This document shows positions 19,848 to 28,647 of a stretch of DNA of 64,000 nt, piece after piece. The translations under genes were made by a program, and so were the position numbers. How positions within the stretch are numbered: position 1 is the stretch's first letter; every line of letters begins with the position of its first letter. Location: contig NZ_CP011114.1 of the NCBI RefSeq assembly GCF_000993825.1, forward strand, positions 3,038,001 through 3,102,000. Reading direction: 5' to 3'. The DNA is from Paenibacillus durus ATCC 35681. GTDB lineage: Bacteria > Bacillota > Bacilli > Paenibacillales > Paenibacillaceae. The notes under the pieces are model-generated. The model did no database searches, was not told the DNA's origin, and saw only the letters and a list, made by a program, of their open reading frames with translations.

Positions 19848-22583
19848 TTAAATTCCGATAACAACGGTATCTCCGTCAACACGAACCGGATAAGCCGCCG
19901 CCTGCCCCTTATCGGGCGCTTGAACCTCACCGGTGCGAAGATCGATCTTCCAATCGTACAGCGGGTCGTACAGGTAATGCCCGGATACGATTCCCTCGGC
20001 TAGAGGGCCGCCTTTGGGATGCGGATTGCGGTTCTCCAGAGCGTAGAACTCGTCCTCCGACGTGCGGAATACGGCCAGCTCTTTGCCTTCAATGTTGATC
20101 ACCCGGCCGATTTGCTGCAGATAGTCCTCCACCTTGCCTGCGGCATGGGTTTGTCTTGCTGTTCCCGTCGCTTCAAACAGCGCAGAGCGTGTCGCGCCGT
20201 CGTTCAGCATTTTTTTCCATGGATCTTTGACCTGGGTCAAGGCGAAGTCAATCCGCTGCGCAAGCGCCTTGCGTTCCTCTTCGTTGTCCAGAATGACTGT
20301 CTTGATATGGTCCAGCCCCATTCGTTCCACCCATTCCGATGTTCTTTCCAGGTAATTGCCGGTTTCACGGTAGTACTGCATAACGGCGGAGCAGATCTCC
20401 ACCAATTCATCGTCCGTCTTTACTTTGCAGAAGGAATCCGCAATCCGTGGCTTAATGCCGCCGTTGCCGCCGATGAACACTTCCCAGCCTCCGTCGTTGC
20501 CGACAATGCCGATGTCCTTCGTGCAGGATTCCGCGCAGTTCCGCGGGCAGCCGTTCACGGCCATTTTAAATTTGGCGGGGAAGTCAAGCCGCTCATACTT
20601 CCGCTCCAGCAGCGCTCCCATACTCATTGAATCCTGAGTGCCGAACCGGCAGAACTGAGAACCGACACAGGTCTTGACTGTCCGCAGCGATTTAGCGTAC
20701 GCATACCCGGAAGGCATATCTAGCTCTTCCCATACTTTAGGCACATCCTCTTTCTTGACGCCGATCAGATCCAGACGCTGCCCGCCGGTCACTTTGACAA
20801 CCTTAACATCATACTTGATGGAGACGTCGGCAATTTTCTTCAGATCTTCGGGAGTTGTCACGCCGCCGTACATCCGCGGAACAACAGTGAAAGTGCCGTC
20901 TTTCTGAATGTTGGCGCTCATCCGTTCGTTGACGAAGCGCGATTCCTTCTCGTCTTTATGCGTATCCGGATAGATCATGCCGAGATAATAGTTGACCGCC
21001 GGACGGCATTTCGAGCAGCCTTCTTCCTGTTTCCAGCCAAGGACGTTCATGACCTCTTTAGTCGTTGTCAGTCCTTTGGCCCGGATTTCGGCCACAATTT
21101 CATCCCGGCTGAGCGTCGTACAGCCGCAAATTCCGGTCTTCGCGCTCTGCTCGAAGCCGTCGCCAAGCACGTATTGCAGAATCTGTTCCACGACCGGCTT
21201 ACAGCCTCCACAGGATCGGGTAGCGCCGGTGCTGGCCTTGATTTCGTCTACGGTCGTAAAGCCGTTCTCGGTGATGGCGTCCACAATCGCCTTCTTGGTC
21301 ACGCCGTTGCAGCCGCAGACAATTTCCTCGTCAGACATGCTTTCGACAGACGCCGTCTTCTTGGCCCCGCCTCCGCCGCAGCCGCCGGTGCCCATAACGT
21401 CCGCATAGATGTCGTCGGTCATCTCCGCTCCCTGCTTCACCAGCTTCTGCAGGCTGGCCGATTCCGTCACATCGCCGAACAGAACGGCCCCGACGATAAT
21501 GTTGTCTCTAAGTAAAATTTTCTTGTAGGTTCTCTTCCAATCATCCTTGGCGGAAATCACCGTATGCTCCGGCGTATCGATGAATTCTCCGGCCGAGAAG
21601 ACGTCCACGCCGGAAATCTTCAGCTTGGTTGAGACGACCGAACCCTCATAAGTCTTGGTTTCCACGCCGCATAAATGCTTTGCAAGCACGCTTCCCTGTT
21701 CGAACAGCGGGGCTACCAGACCGTAGCAGACGCCGCGATGCTCGGTGCATTCGCCGACGGAATACACATCCGCAAGAGATGTCTGCAAATAGTCGTTAAC
21801 CACGATGCCCCGGTTCACCTCAATGCCGCTGTCCTTCGCTACAGCCACATTCGGCTTGATGCCGACAGCCATAACCACGAACTGCGCCTCCAGCTCCGTA
21901 CCGTCGCTGAAGCGCAGACCGCTAACCCGCTCATCGCCGGTCAACTCCACCGTCTGCTTGCCCATGGCGAACTTGACGCCCTGGCGCTCCAGTTCCGCTT
22001 TCAGCATCGAAGCGGCGGTATGGTCCAGCTGGCGCTCCATCAGGTCTTCCATCAGATGGACGACCGTAACGTCCATGCCAAGGTTAACGAGTCCCTTCGC
22101 CGCTTCCAGCCCAAGCAATCCGCCGCCGATGACAGCCGCTTTGCTATATTGCTTCGCGGCTTCCAGCATAGCTTCGCAGTCGGCGATGTCGCGGAAGCCG
22201 ACGACGCCTTCCTTGCCGCTTCCCGGGATCGGCAGAATGAATGAATTCGACCCGGTGGCGATAATGACTTTATCGTAATCGACGGTCAATCCATTCGATG
22301 CGATTACCTGCCGCTTGTCTCCGTCTATGCGGGTTACCGTAGTTCCCGTATGCAGAGTAATGCCGTTATCCTTGTACCAGTTCCAGTCGTTCAGGATAAT
22401 ATCGTCCACTGTTTTGCTTCCTTCAAGGACGTAGGACAGCATAATGCGGTTGTAGTTCGGGTGAGGCTCGCTGCCGAAGACTGTGATGTCATATGCGCCG
22501 CCAAGCTTCAAAATCTGTTCGATGGTACCGACACCTGCCATGCCGTTGCCGATCAGTACTAATTTTTCTCGATTCGATGTCAT
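19848..22583 (-). CDS. nasD: NADH-dependent nitrite reductase large subunit with fused NirD-like domain
   Basis: 911 residues. In order: an FAD/NAD(P)H rubredoxin-reductase-like domain (1-400, LIGNGMAGVG, AVIGGGLLGLEAAKGL); two BFD-like [2Fe-2S] modules (CGCNG...SCGGC and CGCTT...GCSKC); the siroheme/[4Fe-4S] sulfite-nitrite reductase core (TCVGSQFC, NGCPRNCAESC); and, from about residue 810, a Rieske-like NirD domain (GRVINIEGKELAVFR ... LYDWKIDLRTGE) that lacks Rieske cysteines. NirD is usually a separate small protein, so this is a large/small subunit fusion. Start ATG 22583 behind GGGAGG. Reduces nitrite to ammonium; two Fnr boxes upstream point to respiratory use. Confidence 0.94.
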   Translation of the reverse strand: MTSNREKLVLIGNGMAGVGTIEQILKLGGAYDITVFGSEPHPNYNRIMLSYVLEGSKTVDDIILNDWNWYKDNGITLHTGTTVTRIDGDKRQVIASNGLTVDYDKVIIATGSNSFILPIPGSGKEGVVGFRDIADCEAMLEAAKQYSKAAVIGGGLLGLEAAKGLVNLGMDVTVVHLMEDLMERQLDHTAASMLKAELERQGVKFAMGKQTVELTGDERVSGLRFSDGTELEAQFVVMAVGIKPNVAVAKDSGIEVNRGIVVNDYLQTSLADVYSVGECTEHRGVCYGLVAPLFEQGSVLAKHLCGVETKTYEGSVVSTKLKISGVDVFSAGEFIDTPEHTVISAKDDWKRTYKKILLRDNIIVGAVLFGDVTESASLQKLVKQGAEMTDDIYADVMGTGGCGGGGAKKTASVESMSDEEIVCGCNGVTKKAIVDAITENGFTTVDEIKASTGATRSCGGCKPVVEQILQYVLGDGFEQSAKTGICGCTTLSRDEIVAEIRAKGLTTTKEVMNVLGWKQEEGCSKCRPAVNYYLGMIYPDTHKDEKESRFVNERMSANIQKDGTFTVVPRMYGGVTTPEDLKKIADVSIKYDVKVVKVTGGQRLDLIGVKKEDVPKVWEELDMPSGYAYAKSLRTVKTCVGSQFCRFGTQDSMSMGALLERKYERLDFPAKFKMAVNGCPRNCAESCTKDIGIVGNDGGWEVFIGGNGGIKPRIADSFCKVKTDDELVEICSAVMQYYRETGNYLERTSEWVERMGLDHIKTVILDNEEERKALAQRIDFALTQVKDPWKKMLNDGATRSALFEATGTARQTHAAGKVEDYLQQIGRVINIEGKELAVFRTSEDEFYALENRNPHPKGGPLAEGIVSGHYLYDPLYDWKIDLRTGEVQAPDKGQAAAYPVRVDGDTVVIGI

Positions 22584-22637
22584 TGTCAGGTCCTCCCTCA
22601 AAAGCTTCCTTAATCAACTCTCATGCTTAATAACGGA

Positions 22638-22702
22638 ATTATACTGTTTAAATTTTAACTAGATGGGTGACCACAGTCACTCCAATAGTGAATATTTTCA
22701 CA
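22638..22702 (-). promoter_or_regulatory. nasD promoter with two Fnr boxes
   Basis: Box A GGTGACCACAGTCACT (22681-22666) and box B AGTGAATATTTTCACA (22702-22687) both fit GTGA-N6-TCAC. A TATAAT -10 lies at 22643-22638; box A then centres close to -42, and box B one turn-and-a-half of helix upstream. Confidence 0.85.
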
Positions 22703-22750
22703 TCAATCTGTAACAAATATTGTTATTTACCCTCTTGACATACGAGAAAT

Positions 22751-22785
22751 AGCCGATTTCCCAAGGACAATCCAGGAAAATCGGC
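22751..22785 (-). terminator. Probable terminator after ric
   Basis: Minus-strand GCCGATTT / AAATCGGC stem with a 16-base loop, followed by TATTTCTC; a weak T-run. Confidence 0.5.
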
Positions 22786-22802
22786 GTTAATTAAAGCTGA
22801 AA

Positions 22803-23510
22803 CTAGGCTTGATATCTCGGGAACAGGATGTTGTTCTCCAGATGAACATGCTCGAAGGTCATACCTTCCAATTCTTCCAGCCGCGTATAGGTCAGACGAT
22901 AGGTTGTGCAGGCATGCTCAGGTGGGGTGTAGTCGCCGGTAACTTCGCGAAGCTGTCTCAAGATGTTCCCCGCGGCATTATGCTCCTCTTCCAAATGGTG
23001 AAGAGCCTCCCGCAGCGCAGCTAAAGATTGTTCGTCCCCTTTTTGCTCGTAGGCAAGAATACTCGGAAAATCCTGCGCTTCTTCCTTCGCCGTATGCTCC
23101 AGCAATTCGTCCTTCAACTGGTTGAATAGGTGGTATACCTCGGCCAAATGCGGAGCGCCTTCGCCGTGCGCATGAAATACCTTGGCAACATTCTGTCCGA
23201 TCAGCGGCAGCTCTTCACGCAGATAGCTGTGATGCTTGCTCACAATATGGCCGATCAGCGCTTCGGACGACGCCCCGTTCCACACGGTTTCTTCTTCCAG
23301 AACAGGGTGCTCCTCCACCAGCTTGTACAAATCGCCGATGACAGCGCCTGCATCTAAACCGCGCTCGTCCGCCGCCGCCCGAAGCGGCTTGGCGCCGCCG
23401 CAGCAGAAATCGATTTTGTTCGCTTTGAAGTAGTCCGATGCTTTGGGGAACTGCAGCACAATATCTCTTACCATCGTATCACTATTGAATAAAGGTTGTT
23501 TGATACTCAT
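22803..23510 (-). CDS. ric: Iron-sulfur cluster repair di-iron protein (Ric/ScdA/YtfE)
   Basis: 235 residues. An N-terminal ScdA_N segment with the FCCGG motif is followed by a hemerythrin-like four-helix domain carrying the iron ligands: SKHHSYLREEL, HAHGEGAPHLAEVYHLF, LLEHTAKEE, LEEEHNAAG and FEHVHLENNILFPR. The protein restores iron-sulfur clusters damaged by nitrosative or oxidative stress. It sits upstream of nasD with its own Fnr box, fitting a role in coping with NO made during nitrite reduction. Confidence 0.94.
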   Translation of the reverse strand: MSIKQPLFNSDTMVRDIVLQFPKASDYFKANKIDFCCGGAKPLRAAADERGLDAGAVIGDLYKLVEEHPVLEEETVWNGASSEALIGHIVSKHHSYLREELPLIGQNVAKVFHAHGEGAPHLAEVYHLFNQLKDELLEHTAKEEAQDFPSILAYEQKGDEQSLAALREALHHLEEEHNAAGNILRQLREVTGDYTPPEHACTTYRLTYTRLEELEGMTFEHVHLENNILFPRYQA

Positions 23511-23577
23511 TATGGCTCCTCCTTAGGGGTGCTGGTTTATCTTCTACTCCACCTTAACCCCTAAAAGAGAGCTTACG

Positions 23578-23593
23578 TGTGATTGGAATCACG
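23578..23593. promoter_or_regulatory. Fnr box upstream of ric
   Basis: TGTGATTGGAATCACG fits GTGA-N6-TCAC. It lies 68 bp from the ric start; a TAAGGT-like -10 is possible at a spacing that would put the box near -41. Confidence 0.75.
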
Positions 23594-23621
23594 GTAAATC
23601 CATCAACATATTGAACAGATA

Positions 23622-24353
23622 TTATTGCACAAAGGCTTCCATGTACGTGCGCTTGCCCGCAGCGTCCTTCAAGTAAGGCCCGAGTCCGGCAAATTTGGCC
23701 TGATTGACATACACGCCGGTCATCCATCTTCCTTCCGTCAAACCGCCATCCCATTGAAGCACAAGGTCCGGAGCCGCAACCCATTCCTGAAAGACGCGAA
23801 TACCCGTGTCCGTGTAGGCTTTGCATGGCTTATTAAGCTCCCGAAAACGGACGTCATTGACATAGGTGGGCACAAAATAGGCCGATATGGTCTCCAAATC
23901 ATCACCATCCAGAAAGGTCTCGGCACCAAGAAACGGATGAAGCATCAGCGTTTTTTCAAACAGCGACCAGATTACCGCCTGAAGTATCAGACTCTGTCTT
24001 CTGCCGTTATGAAACGTGTAGGTACGCCGCTGATCCGATATGCCTCTGTTACGTTCCGGTTTACCTTGTTCCTGCTCCAGACAGTGTCGCTCACAGCCGA
24101 TGCATTTCCAACCCAAGGGCCCTTGAATCCATTTCTGAAATACCGTACCGGCTTCACCGTTACCTTTGTACAGAGAAGAGATAATGCTGTAGGGCACTCC
24201 AATCGTAGCGTTCCATAAAGAGGCGGGAATATGGCTGTGCAGCATGAACAGCGTCTTATCATAAATGAGCTGCACCTTAACAGATGCCGTTTCCAGCTCG
24301 GCGACATCCTCTTTTCCATAACCTACCTCACGTGAGAGCAGGGTGGTCTTCAT
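23622..24353 (-). CDS. Protein of unknown function with a CxxCxxxC motif
   Basis: 243 residues, soluble, start ATG 24353 nine bases after GGGAGG. Not recognised. Visible features: a cluster Cys84-x2-Cys87-x3-Cys91 (WKCIGCERHC), another Cys in KPCKAY, many aromatics (WNAT, QKWIQGPLGW, QEWVAAPDLVLQWDGG) and no membrane segment or signal peptide. The three-Cys cluster with a following His-containing region could bind metal. It lies upstream of ric on the same strand with an Fnr box in between. The antisense frame 23625-24218 is a shadow. Confidence 0.7.
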   Translation of the reverse strand: MKTTLLSREVGYGKEDVAELETASVKVQLIYDKTLFMLHSHIPASLWNATIGVPYSIISSLYKGNGEAGTVFQKWIQGPLGWKCIGCERHCLEQEQGKPERNRGISDQRRTYTFHNGRRQSLILQAVIWSLFEKTLMLHPFLGAETFLDGDDLETISAYFVPTYVNDVRFRELNKPCKAYTDTGIRVFQEWVAAPDLVLQWDGGLTEGRWMTGVYVNQAKFAGLGPYLKDAAGKRTYMEAFVQ

Positions 24354-24490
24354 CTTAGCTCGCCTCCCTCAATTTCCCGCAGGGCGGGGGAATTTATTTA
24401 GTAAGCGCTTCCAACGAGCGAGGAACAGTCGTTTTTTCTATTATATTACTTCTTTATGTCCAATGTGCAAATTTTTTCTCGAAAAAGAAA

Positions 24491-24530
24491 CGGTAAAAAA
24501 TAACATACCCGTCATTCCTGGAATGGCGGG
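24491..24530 (-). terminator. Terminator-like hairpin after the tetR-type gene
   Basis: Minus-strand CCCG-C-CATTC / GAATG-A-CGGG stem with a 3-base loop, followed by TATGTTATTTTTTACC. Confidence 0.5.
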
Positions 24531-24597
24531 CGGTTTGCTCCTATTGACCCCGGCACTTCGCCTGGGGGATACCAAGTCGCTTTTTAAATGCTTGGGT

Positions 24598-25200
24598 TTA
24601 TTCCAAACTCTCCAATTGATCCGCATAGCTATATAAAATATCAGGCACATAAATACCTTGTTCAATAAATGACTTTCCAAATTCACTCATGATTTGTCTC
24701 AACTCTTCAAAAGATAACGGCATATCGTTCTTAAGCCAGTCCACTATGATCGTAAAACCTCCGGCAATTTGATACTTTATTGAATATTTAAAATGTAATT
24801 CATTTAATTTGTCTGCAGCCCCCGTATCTTCTTTGTTATACAGATGTACTAAAAATTTTATAAATTCCTCAATTCGTTCAAATAGTAAATAATCAGGTAC
24901 AGCTTTGATGATTTTTAGTATAGGGTCACGATGCTTCTTTAAATGCGCAAACAGGAGATTCGTTAGAACCTCATTCTGATTATTGCCCTGCCATTTTTTT
25001 ATTATAGTTAAACGCTCCTTAAATATATCATTTAGATATTGGATAATGATGTCATCTTTACTTTTATAATTCCTGTAGAAAGTCTGTCTGGCGACTCCTG
25101 CTTTTTTGGTTATGCTGGTAATTTTAATCTGATCATACGGTGTGGTCTCCAATAATATCAGCATCGCTTCAAAAATCCACTCTCTTGTTTGATGCAACAC
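24598..25200 (-). CDS. TetR-family transcriptional regulator
   Basis: About 200 residues. The N-terminal helix-turn-helix ITSITKKAGVARQTFYRNYKS is typical TetR; the rest is a helical ligand domain with hydrophobic pockets. Start choice: GTG at 25200, five bases after AAAGAGG; the GTG at 25206 overlaps the ribosome site. It diverges from two glycosyltransferase genes and probably controls them. The gene is much richer in A+T than its surroundings, as are its targets, suggesting a transferred cassette. Confidence 0.85.
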   Translation of the reverse strand: MLHQTREWIFEAMLILLETTPYDQIKITSITKKAGVARQTFYRNYKSKDDIIIQYLNDIFKERLTIIKKWQGNNQNEVLTNLLFAHLKKHRDPILKIIKAVPDYLLFERIEEFIKFLVHLYNKEDTGAADKLNELHFKYSIKYQIAGGFTIIVDWLKNDMPLSFEELRQIMSEFGKSFIEQGIYVPDILYSYADQLESLE

Positions 25201-25245
25201 TTTCACCTCTTTTGTCTATTTTCGCGGATAAAGTCTCTAGTGAAA

Positions 25246-25292
25246 TTGCACTCCATTTTTACATATACTATAATTAATACCATCACTTGGTA
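25246..25292 (+). promoter_or_regulatory. Promoter and candidate operator of the glycosyltransferase pair
   Basis: -35 TTGCAC (25246-25251), a 17-bp spacer and -10 TATAAT (25269-25274). A small inverted repeat TACC-N7-GGTA (25278-25292) within AATT flanks begins just after the -10 and is a candidate site for the divergent TetR protein. The promoter is good; the operator is weaker. Confidence 0.65.
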
Positions 25293-25322
25293 CAATTCTA
25301 ATACAAATGGAGGCTGATTGAA

Positions 25323-26537
25323 GTGAAAAAAACTCATATTGCTATGATTAATATTCCTGCTTACGGGCATATCAATCCCACACTTGCCGTTGTATCGGAG
25401 CTCGTCCAAAGAGGCTATAAAGTGACTTATCCGGCAACAGAAAAGTTTATACCGGATATTGAGCAAACGGGGGTTTCGGTTATTCCCTATCATTCGGCCT
25501 CAATGGATATTTTAGATCAAATAAGTCATGTTAAACAAATCACTGAAGCCATAAGCAGCAATGCGGAAAATCTCCCCATGAAATTCATTGAAGAAGCGAT
25601 ATCCACATATTATGAATTAGAGCAGATATATGCGGATGATCTTCCGGATTTAATTCTGTTTGATTTTATAGCGTTAGCCGGAAAATTGTTTGCCGCAAAG
25701 CACGGCATAGAAGCGGTACGGCTGTTTTCTTCCTATGCGGAGAATGAGCATGTATCGGCGTTACCTGAGGTTTCGGACGAGATCAAGAATGAATTGGCGG
25801 CAAAGCTCAAGGATTTTGCGGAGAAGGAAGGGATTCCGGTTGCATCCTTTATGGATTTATTCATTCCGGAGAAATTAAATATTGCCTTTATGCCTCGGGC
25901 TTTTCAGGTTAAAGGCGATCAGTTTGACGAACACTTCCTTTTTGTTGGACCGTCTATTGGCAAACGCAGCTACGATGAGAGCTTGCCGATTGATGAAAAT
26001 AATGAGCGCCCCGTCATGCTGATATCGCTGGGTACGATTTTCAATCCATGGCCGGAATTCTATAACATGTGCATCGAAGCATTTGGCGGCTCCAATTGGC
26101 AGGTCGTCATGTCCACAGGATCTAAGATCATTCCGGAAAGTTTGGGGGACATTCCAGATAACTTTATTGTGCGCCAGCAGGTCCCGCAGCTTGAAATTCT
26201 TCCTCATACCCGGTTGTTTATCACCCATGGCGGCATGAACAGCACAATGGAAGCGTTAAGTAACGGCGTGCCCTTGGTCGTCTTACCGCAGATGCATGAG
26301 CAGGAAATTACCGCCCGCCGCGTAACGGAATTGGGACTGGGGCAGCATTTTCTGCCGGATGAAGTAACCGTTCAAGTGTTACAGACAGCGGTTCAAGAAG
26401 TTTCCGAGGACGAGCAGTTGCAACAGCGTGTGTATGACATGCAGAAGAATATTCAAGAAGCCGGCGGAGCTCAAAAAGCCGCTGAAGCCATTGAAAAGCT
26501 GTTACACAGCCAAAAAAATACACAAGTTACACACTAA
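25323..26537 (+). CDS. Macrolide-type UDP-glycosyltransferase (GT1 family), first copy
   Basis: 404 residues, GTG start nine bases after GGAGG. A GT-B fold enzyme of the MGT/YjiC group: N-terminal acceptor domain beginning IAMINIPAYGHINPTLAV and C-terminal UDP-sugar domain with VRQQVPQLEILPHTRLFITHGGMNS and the following acidic donor-site region. Homologues glucosylate macrolides, flavonoids and other hydrophobic small molecules. AT-rich compared with flanking genes. The real acceptor cannot be read from sequence; detoxification of an antibiotic or phenolic is likely given the TetR partner. Confidence 0.88.
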   Translation: MKKTHIAMINIPAYGHINPTLAVVSELVQRGYKVTYPATEKFIPDIEQTGVSVIPYHSASMDILDQISHVKQITEAISSNAENLPMKFIEEAISTYYELEQIYADDLPDLILFDFIALAGKLFAAKHGIEAVRLFSSYAENEHVSALPEVSDEIKNELAAKLKDFAEKEGIPVASFMDLFIPEKLNIAFMPRAFQVKGDQFDEHFLFVGPSIGKRSYDESLPIDENNERPVMLISLGTIFNPWPEFYNMCIEAFGGSNWQVVMSTGSKIIPESLGDIPDNFIVRQQVPQLEILPHTRLFITHGGMNSTMEALSNGVPLVVLPQMHEQEITARRVTELGLGQHFLPDEVTVQVLQTAVQEVSEDEQLQQRVYDMQKNIQEAGGAQKAAEAIEKLLHSQKNTQVTH

Positions 26538-26575
26538 AGATTTTTTTGCAAAAACATAGAGGAGGATGTGAAAAG

Positions 26576-27790
26576 ATGTCAAAAGTGCTTTTTTTAAGCG
26601 TCCCTGCTCACGGTCATGTCAATCCTACACTGGGATTAGTCAATGAATTAGTAAATCAAGGCGAGGAAGTTACTTATTTTTGTGCAGCGGAATTTAAAGA
26701 GAAGATCGAAAAGACAGGCGCTGAATTTAAAAGCTATCAAGTAGAGTCGCCCCTGTTCAACGGTAGACACAACACGCCGCAAAACATGGGGTTAGAGAAG
26801 TTGTTTGACTCTATTAATGAAATGCTCAAGTCAAGCGATAAGATGATAGAAGATGTTTTAGATCAAATTAAGGATAGAAAGTTCGATTATATTATGTATA
26901 CGGCGATGTATCCTTTTGGAAATGTGATGGCTCAAATCTTGAACCTTCCTTCGGTGTCTTCTTTTGCCGTGTTTGCTACTCCGAAGGAACTTATGGCCCA
27001 GCACAAAGAATTCGCCAATGAAGAGCTTATAAGAAATCATCCCGTTATGGAAACTTACAAAACAGTTGCAAAACGATTAAAGGAAGTCTATAACGTGGAA
27101 CTGGCCGATAACCCGATGGGTTTATTTTTCAATAAAGGTGACATCAATATTGTCTATACTTCCAAATATTTCGTTTCCCATCCTGAATATTATGACGACA
27201 GCTTTAAATTTATCGGCCCTCCAATCTATGATCGGCAGGAAAATTTGGATTTCCCATTTGAACAATTAGAAGGTAAAAAAGTCATCTACATCTCATTAGG
27301 CACAGTGTTTAATAAAGACAGCAAGCTGTATGAAATTTTCTTTAAAACTTTTGCCGACACCGATGCTGTTGTGGTTATGACGGCATACAATGTGGATTTA
27401 TCCGAATTTGAAATACCTGACAACTTTATTGTAAGAAATTTTGTGCCTCAATCGGAGATTTTAAAATATACCGATGTGGCGATCACTCATGCGGGGATGA
27501 ACAGTACCAGTGACTTACTCTATCATGAAGTGCCTTTTGTGGCGATACCTATAGGCGCGGACCAGCCTTATATGGCGGGAAGATCTGCGGAACTCGGAGC
27601 GGCCATTTCTCTCGATAAGGATACACTTACTCCGGAACGATTAAAGGATTCGGTGGAAAAAGTGTTAAACGATCCAAGCTATGCTGAAAATATCAAGAAA
27701 ATAAGTGATTCTTTTAAACAGGCCGGCGGTTATAAAAAAGCGGTTGAAGAGATTTTAAAATTAAAAAGCGAACGAGGTATTCTCGTATAA
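26576..27790 (+). CDS. Macrolide-type UDP-glycosyltransferase (GT1 family), second copy
   Basis: 404 residues from ATG 26576, ten bases after AGAGGAGG; the open frame to 26546 starts before the ribosome site. Same fold and family as its neighbour (VPAHGHVNPTLGLVNEL; FVPQSEILKYTDVAITHAGMNSTSD; IPIGADQPYMAGRSAELG) but clearly diverged, so this is an old duplication or two separately acquired enzymes. THAGMNS replaces the neighbour's THGGMNS. It is 38 bp after the first copy and surely in the same transcript. Confidence 0.88.
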   Translation: MSKVLFLSVPAHGHVNPTLGLVNELVNQGEEVTYFCAAEFKEKIEKTGAEFKSYQVESPLFNGRHNTPQNMGLEKLFDSINEMLKSSDKMIEDVLDQIKDRKFDYIMYTAMYPFGNVMAQILNLPSVSSFAVFATPKELMAQHKEFANEELIRNHPVMETYKTVAKRLKEVYNVELADNPMGLFFNKGDINIVYTSKYFVSHPEYYDDSFKFIGPPIYDRQENLDFPFEQLEGKKVIYISLGTVFNKDSKLYEIFFKTFADTDAVVVMTAYNVDLSEFEIPDNFIVRNFVPQSEILKYTDVAITHAGMNSTSDLLYHEVPFVAIPIGADQPYMAGRSAELGAAISLDKDTLTPERLKDSVEKVLNDPSYAENIKKISDSFKQAGGYKKAVEEILKLKSERGILV

Positions 27791-27824
27791 AACACGATGT
27801 CTAGTGCTAGATTGAATCGCTACT

Positions 27825-27865
27825 CAAAAAAAACTGGCGCCGATTGATTCGACGTCAGTTTTCTG
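27825..27865. terminator. Bidirectional terminator between the glycosyltransferases and hxlR-type gene
   Basis: AACTGGCG / CGTCAGTT stem (one G-T pair) with A-run on the left and TT-CTGCTTGTTTT on the right; serves converging genes. Confidence 0.65.
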
Positions 27866-27889
27866 CTTGTTTTGCGGCCGGCCCCGCCT

Positions 27890-28207
27890 TTATTTTACCC
27901 ACTGTTCCGCCCATTTCTGAATCTGCTCCATGACAGGTTCCAGCGCGCGGCCTTTGTCCGTCAGCTCGTATTCGATCCGCACAGGCGTCTCCGGATAGAC
28001 ATGCCGCTCCAGAATGCCTTCGCTCTCCAGATCCTTCATCCGTTCCGACAGCATTTTATCGCTCATCAAGGGAATAAGGCCGGATATGTCCTTAAAGCGT
28101 TTCGGTCCGCTCATCAATGTCTTAATAATGAGGCCGTTCCACCGTTTGCCCAGAAAAGAAAATGCCGTCTCGAAGCGGGGACATAACGCCAACTGATGCT
28201 CTTCCAT
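27890..28207 (-). CDS. HxlR-family winged-helix regulator
   Basis: 105 residues from ATG 28207, eight bases after AGAGGTG. The typical MarR-like HxlR fold is visible: Cys near the N-terminus (LCPRFE), KRWNGLIIKTLM, RFKDISGLIPLMSDKMLSERMKDLESEGILER and the wing RIEYELTDKGRALEPV. The single early Cys corresponds to the redox-sensing Cys of B. subtilis HypR/YodB, so electrophile or disulfide sensing is possible. Targets not evident; no oxidoreductase is adjacent. Confidence 0.88.
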   Translation of the reverse strand: MEEHQLALCPRFETAFSFLGKRWNGLIIKTLMSGPKRFKDISGLIPLMSDKMLSERMKDLESEGILERHVYPETPVRIEYELTDKGRALEPVMEQIQKWAEQWVK

Positions 28208-28326
28208 TGTTCTCACCTCTCGCTAAAAAACTTACATTTAGTTAGTACATATAATTTTACCATATTACGTTCCTGCTGAACATTGTTTTCCAAAAAAAGT
28301 TTGTTCGCATCCATCAAAAGCCGCCG

Positions 28327-28647
28327 CTACCGGCCGCGTTCCCCCTGCGCTCTTGCCGCTATCGCCTCCGTGATAACAAAAGCCAGGTCGTCGTTTCCAT
28401 ATAACGAAAGCACTCCGAGCACCGTATCATCTGATATAAAACCGGACTCGTCCGCCGGCACAGTCAGCGCAAGTGCTCTGGCAAGCTGTTCATTGCCCTG
28501 CTGCTGCGGGTAAGCCTGCAAATAGAGGACTTCCGGATCAAGACCGTTATTTACGCACCATTGGGCGAATACGAGGATCATCATTTCTTCATCGCGCCTA
28601 TAGCTTTCCACAATTTGGTCTTCCACCGATTTACGGTAATCGTCCAT
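28327..28647 (-). CDS. Small conserved-type hypothetical protein
   Basis: 106 residues, acidic N-terminal half, behind AAAGGGGGAGAGA. Contains SYRRDEEMMILVFAQWCVNNGLDPEVLYLQAYPQ-like helical sequence and an Ala-rich tail. No motif I recognise, no signal peptide. The good ribosome site and codon use support a real gene. Confidence 0.65.
   Translation of the reverse strand: MDDYRKSVEDQIVESYRRDEEMMILVFAQWCVNNGLDPEVLYLQAYPQQQGNEQLARALALTVPADESGFISDDTVLGVLSLYGNDDLAFVITEAIAARAQGERGR

Noticed and set aside
23625..24218. 197-codon plus-strand frame opposite the Cys-cluster protein
   Set aside because: The minus-strand frame is longer, fills the gap and has a proper ribosome site.
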